DNA from: VGDP01 sp964530335
Lineage (GTDB): Bacteria; Pseudomonadota; Alphaproteobacteria; SP197
Length of the DNA: 6,664 nucleotides
Direction: 5' to 3'
Assembly (NCBI GenBank): GCA_964530335.1
Contig: CAZGYG010000109.1
Location: forward strand, 1-6,664
Positions 1 to 6,449 of the stretch are shown in pieces. The position numbers and the translations under genes were made by a program. Positions within the stretch are counted from its first letter, which is position 1, and the number at the start of each line of letters is the position of its first letter. The notes under the pieces are model-generated. The model was not told the origin of the DNA. It saw only the letters and a list, made by a program, of their open reading frames with translations, and ran no database searches.

Positions 1-1540
1 CCTCGGCCGCCGCCAGCGCAGCCAGCAGCGCCACCGGCGCCGCGCCGGCCGGGCGCTCGTCGGCGACCTCGGGCAGGATTCCGGCGCCGGCGCCGTCGTC
101 GAGCGCCAGCAGCAGCGCCGCGGCCAGGGCCGCCCGTTCGCGCGCCGCCACGTCGTCCTCGACGATCACCCGGCGCCACCACAGCACCAGGCGTTCGCGG
201 CCGCCTTCCCCGGCATCGAGCTCCGCCAGGCGCGCCAGCGGCCACAACGGCTCGATCGCGGCGTCGACCGCCGCGTCGCGCCCCTGGGCGAGCCGCCACC
301 ACGCCAGCGCGGCGGCGGCACGGTCCGCCACGATCAGCGCCCGCACGGCCGTGGGCGCGAACCAGACCAGCGTCTCGTCGGGCGTCAGCGTCGCGATCAG
401 CGGCGCGAAGACGCGCGTGGCCACGGCGTAAGCCGAACCGGCGGCCGTCAGCGCCGCTTCGATGGCTTCGGCCCGGGCGAGCGGATTGGGGCGGTCGCGC
501 GCCGCCTGGTACAGCAGGGCGCGCGCCATCGGGCCGTCGAGCGCGCCGGCCGCCTCGACGGGCGCCGCGAGGTCGGCCGGCGCGAAGGCGACCGCCCCGT
601 AGAGATCGGCGAGCGTCGCGGCGGAAACCGCGCCGTCCGCCTCGGCCCGTTCGGCGAGCGCGAGCTGGCCGGCATCGGGCGAACCCGAGACCCGCGCGAG
701 CATCGCCAGCACCCACGGGTCGTTCGAGCCCTCGGGCGCGAGCCCGGCGGCGCGGGCGAGCGCGGCCTCGACGATCGTCGCGTCGTCGAACGACTCGACG
801 TCGGCCCCCTCGCCCACGACCAGCCGGCGCACCAGCGGCGCGAACGAGGCCGGGGTGGGCGTCGCGTCCGCCGTCAGCACGTCGAGCCCGAACAGCGCGG
901 CGTCGGACTGGCCCTCGCTCACCTGGCAGTAGATGAGGGCGCGCGGCCACAGCGGCGCGTCGTCGCCTTGAATGGCGGCCCGCGCCTCGGCGCACGCCGC
1001 GATGTCGTCGCCGCGCCCGAGCAGCGCATGGAACCGGCCGAGCCTGGCGGCCCGGGCCACGGTTTCGTCGGTGAAGGTGCCCGGCACCGCCTCGGGGGCG
1101 CGCCCAAACGCGACAAGCCGATCGAGCCTGAGCGCCAGCCAATGCACCGTCCCCGCGCCGCCGGGCGGCGGCGCGGCGCTGAGCAGCAGGCGGGCCGTCA
1201 GGTCGTTGAGGACCGGCGAACCCGGCACCGGCACGAGCCTGGCGATCAGCGCCTCGAGCACCGCCCGGTCGCCGCCCGCCCAGATGTCCTCGGCGAACCC
1301 GCCGTCCGCCTCGCCGAGCGTGCCGAACGCCTCGGTCTCGATCGGCTGGGCGGCGGTCGTCTCGACCTCGGGCACGATCGTGGTCGCGCCGAATGTCCCG
1401 CTCGCCTGACCCGTCGCCGGCTGAACCGGCACGATGCTGATCGGTGCGCCGACCTCGCCGCTGTCCTGGGCGCGGGCGGCGACGGCGAGCGTCAGGGCGA
1501 ACGCGGCGGCGAGCGCGAGGCTAGTCCGGGAAGCGGTCAT
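1..1540 (-). CDS. Exported alanine-rich helical protein of unknown function (3' end beyond the window)
   Basis: No named function is recognised. Reading from an ATG at 1540-1538, the frame stays open for 513 codons to the left edge, so the C-terminus is missing. Residues 1-24 form a clear Sec signal peptide: a short basic N-region (R5), a hydrophobic Ala/Leu core and an A-R-A|Q cleavage site. The mature protein should therefore be periplasmic or surface-associated. A Pro/Val/Thr-rich linker (about 32-70) precedes a long series of Ala/Leu-rich helices resembling TPR-like solenoid repeats, without a clean TPR consensus. The visible chain has just two cysteines, C183 and C205, placed so that they could form a disulfide. 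Trp-rich stretches occur at 414-415 and 454-455. A weak Shine-Dalgarno (GAGACGG, 1556-1550) lies 9 bases upstream, inside the preceding small gene, which suggests coupled translation. From memory, similar proteins next to aroK in Rhodospirillales are annotated only as hypothetical, and xerD often lies beyond them. That context cannot be tested here. Confidence 0.85.
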   Translation of the reverse strand, partial: MTASRTSLALAAAFALTLAVAARAQDSGEVGAPISIVPVQPATGQASGTFGATTIVPEVETTAAQPIETEAFGTLGEADGGFAEDIWAGGDRAVLEALIARLVPVPGSPVLNDLTARLLLSAAPPPGGAGTVHWLALRLDRLVAFGRAPEAVPGTFTDETVARAARLGRFHALLGRGDDIAACAEARAAIQGDDAPLWPRALIYCQVSEGQSDAALFGLDVLTADATPTPASFAPLVRRLVVGEGADVESFDDATIVEAALARAAGLAPEGSNDPWVLAMLARVSGSPDAGQLALAERAEADGAVSAATLADLYGAVAFAPADLAAPVEAAGALDGPMARALLYQAARDRPNPLARAEAIEAALTAAGSAYAVATRVFAPLIATLTPDETLVWFAPTAVRALIVADRAAAALAWWRLAQGRDAAVDAAIEPLWPLARLAELDAGEGGRERLVLWWRRVIVEDDVAARERAALAAALLLALDDGAGAGILPEVADERPAGAAPVALLAALAAAE

Positions 1541-1688
1541 CGGGCAGCACCGTCTCGATCGTCGCCGTCGGCGCCGGAATTTCCCATGTGGCGAGGAACA
1601 CGGTGCCGCCCACGACGACGGCGATGACCAGGAAGGCGAGGACGCGCGTGAACGTTCGGCTGAACGATTCGGATCGAGAACTTGCCAC
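1521..1688 (-). CDS. Small single-pass membrane protein, 55 aa, GTG start
   Basis: No named family is recognised. The predicted protein has a basic/Ser N-terminus (about 1-15, with R5, R11, R15), one hydrophobic helix at about 16-34 (VLAFLVIAVVVGGTVFLAT), then a short tail with a Pro-rich stretch and the ending PDDRFPD. The Arg residues before the helix suggest N-terminus in the cytoplasm and the tail in the periplasm. The frame is open much further upstream, but that extension runs antisense through aroK and is not credible. I chose the GTG at 1688-1686 because it puts the helix near the N-terminus and has GGAG (1703-1700) 11 bases upstream. No ATG lies nearby in frame. Its last 20 bases overlap the start of the exported protein gene, so the two are probably co-translated and may act together at the cell envelope. 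The start codon is the least certain part. Confidence 0.7.
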   Translation of the reverse strand: MASSRSESFSRTFTRVLAFLVIAVVVGGTVFLATWEIPAPTATIETVLPDDRFPD

Positions 1689-1741
1689 TTTGCTCGGGGC
1701 TCCAGGACGGTCGTGGACGGCCGATGGCCGCTCATCGCCGC

Positions 1742-1771
1742 TTGCGGGCGGCTGGGCGCGGAGTCTATTAG
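1742..1771 (+). promoter_or_regulatory. Candidate sigma70-type promoter for aroK
   Basis: TTGCGG (1742-1747, weak -35 with only TTG conserved) and TATTAG (1766-1771, four of six matches to the -10 consensus) are separated by 18 bases. A start near 1778 would give a leader of about 37 bases before the aroK ATG. Its -10 shares bases 1766-1767 with the -10 of the minus-strand candidate. The weak -35 makes this call less certain than the divergent one. Confidence 0.3.
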
Positions 1772-1790
1772 CTTGGCGGGTGGCTTTCAA
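1762..1790 (-). promoter_or_regulatory. Candidate sigma70-type promoter for the minus-strand membrane/exported protein pair
   Basis: On the minus strand, TTGAAA (1790-1785, five of six matches to TTGACA) is followed after exactly 17 bases by TAGACT (1767-1762, four of six matches to TATAAT). Transcription would begin near 1755, leaving a leader of about 65 bases before the GTG at 1688. This is the best promoter-like pair in the only intergenic space upstream of these genes. It is a consensus match by eye only. Confidence 0.4.
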
Positions 1791-1814
1791 CGGAACCGGC
1801 TGCCCCGAACCCCT

Positions 1815-2375
1815 ATGTCCAAACCCCATGACGCTTGCCCCCCGCGCACCATCGTCCTGGTCGGCCTGATGGGCGCCGGCAAGACGACCGTCGGGCGCCG
1901 GCTGGCCGCCCGGCTCGGCCGCGACTTCTTCGACGCCGACGTGGAGATCGAGCGCGCCGCCGGCTGCTCGATCACCGAGCTGTTCGCGAACCACGGCGAG
2001 GCGGCGTTCCGCGACGGCGAGCGCAAGGTGATCGAGCGCCTGCTCGAAGGGCCGGCGTGCGTATTGGCCGCCGGCGGCGGCGCGTTCATGGCGGCGGAAA
2101 CCCGCGCCCGCATCAAGGCGACGGCGGTCTCGGTCTGGCTGCGCGCCGACCTCGACGTGCTGGTCGGCCGGCTGGCGCGCAGCCGCCACAAGAACCGGCC
2201 CCTGATCGCCCACGGCGACCTCAGGGCGACGATCGAGCGGTTGATCGGCGAACGTTACCCCGTCTATGCCGAGGCCGACGTTGTCGTCGACTCGGTCGTT
2301 GGGCCCCATGAGACTGTCGTCGATGCCATCGTCGCGGCGCTCGACGACAGTTGCCGTTCGGCCGCCGGACCATGA
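1815..2375 (+). CDS. aroK: Shikimate kinase
   Basis: This cytoplasmic enzyme phosphorylates the 3-hydroxyl of shikimate with ATP, the fifth step of the chorismate pathway. The 186-residue protein carries the full motif set of the family: Walker A GLMGAGKT at 17-24, the D-x-D shikimate/Mg site at 40-42, the shikimate-binding Arg in FRDGE (R66), the GGG motif at 87-89, the lid Arg in RPL (R128), and the late Arg in ERYPVY (R147). Length is close to the usual 170-190 residues. The frame is open far upstream, but the ATG at 1815 puts the Walker A at the expected distance and matches typical alphaproteobacterial N-termini (MSKP..., then RTIVLVGLMG). No good Shine-Dalgarno precedes it, so the start rests on protein architecture. 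The gene ends in an ATGA overlap with aroB, so expression of the two is coupled. Confidence 0.97.
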   Translation: MSKPHDACPPRTIVLVGLMGAGKTTVGRRLAARLGRDFFDADVEIERAAGCSITELFANHGEAAFRDGERKVIERLLEGPACVLAAGGGAFMAAETRARIKATAVSVWLRADLDVLVGRLARSRHKNRPLIAHGDLRATIERLIGERYPVYAEADVVVDSVVGPHETVVDAIVAALDDSCRSAAGP

Positions 2376-3511
2376 GCGCGCTCCCGCCCCCTACGACCAT
2401 ACGTGTCGAGCATGGCGCCGGCGGCTACGACGTGATCGTCGGGCCGGGGCTGCTGGCCGAGGCCGGGCGCTACCTCAAGCCCATCGTCGCCCGGCCGGCC
2501 GTGTTCCTGGTGACCGACGCCAACGTCGCCACGACCCACGCCCAGAATCTGGAATCCGTGCTGGCGCGCGACGGCATCCAGACGCGCCGGATCACCGTCG
2601 CCCCGGGCGAGGCGAGCAAGAGCATCGGCCCGTTCGCCCGGCTGCTCGACGACCTGCTCGACGCCGGCTGCGAGCGCTCCGACACGATCGTCGCGCTCGG
2701 CGGCGGCGTGGTCGGCGATCTGGCGGGGTTCGCCGCGGCCGTGTTGCGGCGGGGCGTGCCGTTCGTCCAGGTGCCGACGACGCTCCTGGCCCAGGTGGAC
2801 AGCGCGATCGGCGGCAAGACCGGCATCGACACGCGCCACGGCAAGAACCTGGTCGGCGCGTTCCACCAACCCAAACTCGTGCTCGCCGACACCCGGGTCC
2901 TGGCCACGCTGCCGCAACGCGAGCTCCGCGCCGGCTACGCCGAGGTCGTCAAATACGGGCTGCTTGCCGATGCCGGGTTCTTCGCCTGGCTCGAGGCGCA
3001 CGGCGCCGAGGTGCTGGCCGGCGCGGAGGCGGCGCGCGGCCACGCCATCGCCACGAGCTGCCGCATCAAGGCCGGCATCGTCGCCGCCGACGAGCGCGAG
3101 ACGGGCGAGCGGGCGCTGCTCAACCTCGGCCACACCTTCGGCCACGCGCTCGAGACCGCGAGCGGCCACGGCGAGCGCCTGTTGCACGGCGAGGCCGTGG
3201 CGCTCGGCCTGGTGCTCGCGTTCGAGCTCGCGGCGCGGCTCGGGCTCGCGCCGGTCGAGGACGCCCGCCGCGTCCGCCGGCACTTGGCGGAGATGGGGCT
3301 GCCGACCAGGCTCGATAGGGTCGCGGGGCCGGACTGGAGCGGCGCCCGGCTCGCCCAGATCGTCGCCCAGGACAAGAAGGTGCGCGACGGCCGCCCGACG
3401 CTGGTGCTCGCGCACGGCATCGGCCGGGCGTTCCTCAGCCGCGACGTGGCGCTCGACCGGATCGCCGCGTTCCTCGACGCCATGCTGGCCGAGCCGGCCG
3501 GCGAACCCTGA
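2372..3511 (+). CDS. aroB: 3-dehydroquinate synthase
   Basis: AroB converts DAHP to 3-dehydroquinate, the second step of the chorismate pathway, using NAD and a divalent metal (usually zinc) in the cytoplasm. The 379-residue protein shows the NAD-binding glycine run GGGVVGDLAGF (110-120), the core VPTTLLAQVDSAIGGKTGID (134-153), the GKN lysine (K159), and the three expected metal ligands E191 (in GYAEVVKYG), H254 (in NLGHTFGHALE) and H272 (in LHGEAVA). A DKK motif lies at 334-336. Length is usual for bacterial AroB. The ATG at 2372 overlaps the aroK TGA by four bases. A TTG 21 bases upstream is in frame, but the overlap ATG is preferred. The stop codon lies at the junction of a 34-bp tandem duplication, so the last residues (DAMLAEPAGEP) are encoded by its first copy. 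Confidence 0.97.
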   Translation: MSALPPPTTIRVEHGAGGYDVIVGPGLLAEAGRYLKPIVARPAVFLVTDANVATTHAQNLESVLARDGIQTRRITVAPGEASKSIGPFARLLDDLLDAGCERSDTIVALGGGVVGDLAGFAAAVLRRGVPFVQVPTTLLAQVDSAIGGKTGIDTRHGKNLVGAFHQPKLVLADTRVLATLPQRELRAGYAEVVKYGLLADAGFFAWLEAHGAEVLAGAEAARGHAIATSCRIKAGIVAADERETGERALLNLGHTFGHALETASGHGERLLHGEAVALGLVLAFELAARLGLAPVEDARRVRRHLAEMGLPTRLDRVAGPDWSGARLAQIVAQDKKVRDGRPTLVLAHGIGRAFLSRDVALDRIAAFLDAMLAEPAGEP

Positions 3512-3543
3512 CGCCATGCTGGCCGAACCGGCTGGCGAACACT
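3476..3543 (+). repeat. Imperfect tandem duplication, two 34-bp copies, at the 3' end of aroB
   Basis: Copy 1 (3476-3509) and copy 2 (3510-3543) differ at 3 of 34 positions. Copy 1 encodes the C-terminus DAMLAEPAGEP, and its last base begins the aroB TGA. Because 34 is not a multiple of three, copy 2 lies after the stop and is shifted by one frame, where it would read DAMLAEPAGEH followed by another TGA at 3543-3545. Two of the three differences are silent in that reading (GAG/GAA, GCC/GCT) and the third is Pro/His. A five-base fragment matching the next repeat start (gacga) follows. Confidence 0.9.
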
Positions 3544-3573
3544 GACGAAGGCGCGCCTCGGCGCGGGACGGAC

Positions 3574-4884
3574 ATGGATATGACGCTTTCACTCACGGTC
3601 GCGGTCATCGTGCTGCTGCTCGTGTTCTCGGCCTACTTCTCGGGGTCGGAGACCGGCCTGACCGCGGCGTCGCGCGCCCGGCTCCACCACCTGGAGAGCC
3701 TGGGCGACGCGCGCGCCGCACTGGCCCACCGCCTGATGGGCGAGCGCGAGCGCCTGATCGCGACCATCCTGGTCGGCAACAACCTGGTCAACATCCTGGC
3801 CTCGGCGCTGGCGACCAGCGTGCTGATCCGTCTGTTCGGCGACGCGGGCGTGGCCTACGCCACCGTGATCATGACACTCGCGATCGTCGTCTTCTGCGAG
3901 GTGCTGCCCAAGAGCTACGCCATCCGCCACGCCGACAGCATGGCCATGCGCGCGGCGCCGTCGATGCGCGTGGTCATGGTGGCGCTCCGGCCCGTCACCG
4001 TGATGCTCCTGGTCGTCGTGCGCGGCATGCAGCGCTTGCTCGGGCTCGACATGCGCGCGGTCAGCGCCGCGATCGCGCGCGAGGAGCTGAAGGGCGCGTT
4101 CTCCCTGCACGCCCGCTACGGCGGTCTGGTCAAGGACGAGCGCGCCATGCTCGACAGCGTGCTCGACCTGGCCGAAGTCGAAATCGGGCAGATCATGACC
4201 CATCGCCGCGGCATGCAGACGATCGACGCCGCCGCCGCGCCCGGCGCCGTGCTCGATGCCGTGTTGAAGAGCGGGCACAGCCGGTTGCCGCTGTGGGACG
4301 GCGAGCCCGACAACATCGTCGGCATCGTCCACGCCAAGGACGTGCTGCGCGCGGTGCGCGAATCGAGCGGGCGGATCGACGCCCTCGACGTGCGCAAGGT
4401 CGCCAAGGAGCCCTGGTTCGTGCCCGATACCACGACGCTGGCCGAGCAGCTCGATGCGTTCCGCGACCGCCACGCCCACTTCGCCCTGGTGGTCGACGAA
4501 TACGGCAGCCTGATGGGGCTGGTCACCCTCGAGGACATCCTCGAGGAGATCGTCGGCGAGATCGAGGACGAGTACGACCGTCCCGTGCCCGGCGTGACGC
4601 CCAACCCGGACGGCTCGTTCACCGTGGACGGCACGGTGCCGATCCGCGATCTCAACCGGGAGTACGCCTGGGGCCTGCCCGAGGACGAGGCATCCACCAT
4701 CGCCGGCCTGGTAATCCACGAGGCGCAGCACATTCCGGTGGTCGGCCAGGTGTTCGTGTTCCACGGCTTCCGCTTCGTGGTGCTGGAGCGCAAGCGCAAC
4801 CAGATCACCGGGCTCAAGATCACGCCCGTGCCCGAGGGCGGCGTGGAGCCCGGCGCGGGCGCCGCGCCGCCGGCCAGGGCCTGA
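3574..4884 (+). CDS. CNNM/CorC (HlyC/CorC) family membrane protein with tandem CBS domains
   Basis: This inner-membrane protein belongs to the family often annotated hemolysin/CorC and now linked to Mg2+ or other divalent cation export or homeostasis. The 436 residues show the standard order: an N-terminal DUF21/CNNM transmembrane domain (about 5-155) with the signature SGSETGLTA (23-31), GNNLVNI (68-74) and EVLPKSYA (109-116); a CBS pair (about 205-330), the second holding the typical VVDEYGSLMGLVTLEDILEE segment; and a C-terminal CorC_HlyC domain (about 340-418) with DGTVPIRDLN. A flexible Gly/Ala/Pro tail ends the protein. The start at 3574 has GGGA (3565-3568) five bases upstream; a second in-frame ATG at 3580 is a possible alternative. 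It follows aroB by 62 bases, a neighbourhood common in alphaproteobacteria without a known functional tie to aromatic synthesis. The transported ion cannot be read from sequence. Confidence 0.93.
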   Translation: MDMTLSLTVAVIVLLLVFSAYFSGSETGLTAASRARLHHLESLGDARAALAHRLMGERERLIATILVGNNLVNILASALATSVLIRLFGDAGVAYATVIMTLAIVVFCEVLPKSYAIRHADSMAMRAAPSMRVVMVALRPVTVMLLVVVRGMQRLLGLDMRAVSAAIAREELKGAFSLHARYGGLVKDERAMLDSVLDLAEVEIGQIMTHRRGMQTIDAAAAPGAVLDAVLKSGHSRLPLWDGEPDNIVGIVHAKDVLRAVRESSGRIDALDVRKVAKEPWFVPDTTTLAEQLDAFRDRHAHFALVVDEYGSLMGLVTLEDILEEIVGEIEDEYDRPVPGVTPNPDGSFTVDGTVPIRDLNREYAWGLPEDEASTIAGLVIHEAQHIPVVGQVFVFHGFRFVVLERKRNQITGLKITPVPEGGVEPGAGAAPPARA

Positions 4885-4908
4885 CAACCCACGCGACCCG
4901 GGCAAGCC

Positions 4909-5826
4909 ATGGGCTTTGGCACGCTCGTGCCCGTACTGGCGCCGGTGCTGGCATGCATCGCGCTCGGCTTCGGCTGGGCGCGGCTCGGCACGGCGGTCGA
5001 TCCGCGCCAGGTGCGCACCATCGTCACCAGCTTCGGCACGCCGTGCCTGATCTTCGCCACGCTGGTCCGGCTCGAGGTCTCGCCCGACGCGCTCGCGGTC
5101 ATGGGCGGTGTGATCATGTTGGCGCTAGCGGCTTTCGCGGCTGCCGCGCTGCCGCTGCTGATCGCCTTCCGCCTGCCGGTATCGCCCTACCTGGCGCCGC
5201 TCGCCTTCGGCAACCTGGGCAACATGGGCCTGCCGCTCTGCCTCTACGCCTTCGGCGAGGCGGGGTTGGAGTTGGCCATCGTTGCCTTCGCCGTGCAGTC
5301 GATCGTGTTCTTCACCCTCGGCGTCTGGCTGATTTCGGGCCGGGCCTCGCCCGGCACGGCGTTGGCCACGCCGGCGCCGTGGGCGGTTGCCGCAGCGCTG
5401 GCCTTCACCCTGACCGGCACCGAGCCGCCGCTATGGCTTTACAACACGACCGATCTGATCGGCGGCCTGACCATACCGCTGATGCTGGTCACGCTCGGCA
5501 TCTCGCTCGGACGCCTCGCGCTCGTCGCCGTGCGCCGCACCCTCGTTCTGGCCGCCGTGCGCCTGGCCCTGGGCCTGGCCGTCGGCATCGGCCTGGCCCA
5601 CGCCCTGGATCTCGAGGGCGCCGCGCGCGGCGTCACCATCATCCTGTGCGCCATGCCGAGCGCTGTGTTCAACTACCTGATGGCGCTGCATTATGATCGC
5701 CGGGCCGACGAGGTGGCGAGCCTGGTGGTGGCGACCACCGCCCTGACCCTGATCGCCTTGCCTGCGGTGGTCGGTTTCGCCATATCGGAAGCGGGCGGCG
5801 CCGGCCCGGCGTCGCCTACCCCTTGA
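4909..5826 (+). CDS. AEC-family (auxin efflux carrier-like) permease
   Basis: This 305-residue inner-membrane protein has about ten hydrophobic helices in two halves, the architecture of the AEC family (bile/arsenite/riboflavin transporter superfamily). Family-typical marks are SFGTPCLIFATL (41-52), the GNLGNMGLPL motif in the fourth helix region (101-110), the broken helix around TIPLMLVTLGISLG (188-201) and the C-terminal AMPSAVFNYLMA (248-259) followed by RRADEVASLVVATTAL. Bacterial members export or import small organic acids such as malate and malonate, but no substrate can be assigned here. The name does not imply auxin transport. The ATG at 4909 directly precedes the first helix and leaves 24 bases after the CNNM gene; the Shine-Dalgarno is weak. 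The stop lies 11 bases before the DUF2889 start, so the two are likely co-transcribed. Confidence 0.92.
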   Translation: MGFGTLVPVLAPVLACIALGFGWARLGTAVDPRQVRTIVTSFGTPCLIFATLVRLEVSPDALAVMGGVIMLALAAFAAAALPLLIAFRLPVSPYLAPLAFGNLGNMGLPLCLYAFGEAGLELAIVAFAVQSIVFFTLGVWLISGRASPGTALATPAPWAVAAALAFTLTGTEPPLWLYNTTDLIGGLTIPLMLVTLGISLGRLALVAVRRTLVLAAVRLALGLAVGIGLAHALDLEGAARGVTIILCAMPSAVFNYLMALHYDRRADEVASLVVATTALTLIALPAVVGFAISEAGGAGPASPTP

Positions 5827-5828
5827 AC

Positions 5829-5832
5829 GAGG
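5829..5832 (+). promoter_or_regulatory. Ribosome binding site that fixes the DUF2889 start
   Basis: GAGG lies five bases before the ATG at 5838, in the 11-base gap after the AEC permease stop. It supports this ATG over the in-frame TTG at 5823, which would overlap the permease stop and sit upstream of the site. Confidence 0.65.
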
Positions 5833-5837
5833 TTGCC

Positions 5838-6449
5838 ATGCCCTTGCCCCCGCCCGCCGACCGCGAACGCCTGCACACGCGCAAGATCGTGTGCGAGGGA
5901 TTCTGGCGCCAAGACGGACTTTGGGACATCGACGCCCACCTGATCGACACCAAGAGCTATGCCCTGGAGAACCATGACCGCGGCACGCTGGAGCCGGGCA
6001 CGCCGCTGCACGAGATGCGGCTCAGGCTCACGCTCGACGACGCCATGGTCGTGCGCGACATCGTCGCCGTGACCGAGGCCGGGCCTTTTCACGGCTGCGG
6101 CGCGATCACCCCGGCGTTCAAGGCGCTGATCGGCACGGAGGTGGGCGCGGGCTGGCGGCGTCGCATCGCCGAGGCCCTGGGCGGCGTCAAGGGTTGCACC
6201 CACCTGGTCGAACTGCTCGGACCCATGGCCACGGTCGCGTTCCAGACCATGTGGTCGCGCAAGGCGCGCGAGAAGCGCACGGCGGCGGGCAAGGCCGAGG
6301 CGGCCGAGCCGGCGGGCAAGCCCGCGTACATCGACGGCTGTCACGTACTCGCGTCCGACGGCCCGGTGGTGCGCGAACACCACGCGCGCTGGTACACCGG
6401 GCCGCTGCCCGGAAAGGATCAGGTCGCTTCGGCGAGCAAGCGCGACTGA
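5838..6449 (+). CDS. DUF2889 domain protein of unknown function
   Basis: The 203-residue protein matches the DUF2889 family from recognised motifs: LHTRKIVCEGFWRQDGLWDI near the N-terminus (12-31), HLIDTKSYAL (34-43), MRLRLTLDD (60-68), GWRRRIAEALGGVKGCTHLVELLGP spread over 105-129, and the C-terminal GCHVLASDGPVVRE (167-180) with WYTGP (185-189). No catalytic activity is known to me. It has no signal peptide or membrane helix, so it should be cytoplasmic. Cysteines C19, C87, C120 and C168, with H122 and H169 beside two of them, lie in or next to conserved motifs and could form a metal site (inference). A charged Ala/Lys/Glu linker (about 141-162) separates the core from the C-terminal motif. 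It follows the AEC permease by 11 bases. The last 31 bases overlap the opposing ribbon-helix-helix gene. The first 15 bases of the longer TTG-started frame were excluded because of the GAGG site. Confidence 0.88.
   Translation: MPLPPPADRERLHTRKIVCEGFWRQDGLWDIDAHLIDTKSYALENHDRGTLEPGTPLHEMRLRLTLDDAMVVRDIVAVTEAGPFHGCGAITPAFKALIGTEVGAGWRRRIAEALGGVKGCTHLVELLGPMATVAFQTMWSRKAREKRTAAGKAEAAEPAGKPAYIDGCHVLASDGPVVREHHARWYTGPLPGKDQVASASKRD

Noticed and set aside
968..1627. Long plus-strand open frame of 219 codons opposite the exported protein gene
   Set aside because: Arg/Gly-rich translation with no domain. It is the antisense shadow of a frame that has a signal peptide and coherent helical composition.
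1689..2309. Upstream extension of the small membrane protein to a 262-residue product
   Set aside because: The extension is antisense to aroK, has antisense-type composition (Asp/Arg/Ala/Gly-rich, no domain), and puts the membrane helix at the far C-terminus.
3552..3565. Small hairpin (CGCGC, CTCG loop, GCGCG) just before the CNNM start
   Set aside because: Five-base stem with no T-run, so not a terminator; such short GC hairpins are expected by chance in this base composition. It might slightly mask the ribosome binding site, but nothing supports that.
2264..3592. Minus-strand open frame of 442 codons across aroB
   Set aside because: Antisense shadow of a fully motif-complete aroB; the composition is typical of reverse-frame reading in GC-rich DNA.
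3589..4905. Minus-strand open frame of 438 codons across the CNNM gene
   Set aside because: His/Asp/Gln-rich translation is an artefact of reading high-GC coding DNA backwards; the plus strand encodes a complete CNNM-CBS-CorC protein.
5823..5837. TTG start giving a five-residue longer DUF2889 protein
   Set aside because: The ATG at 5838 has GAGG at ideal spacing and matches the family's usual N-terminus; the TTG start would lie upstream of that site.
6312..6325. Hairpin GCGGG-CAAG-CCCGC near the 3' end of the DUF2889 gene
   Set aside because: Inside coding sequence, short, and without a following T-tract; not a convincing terminator.
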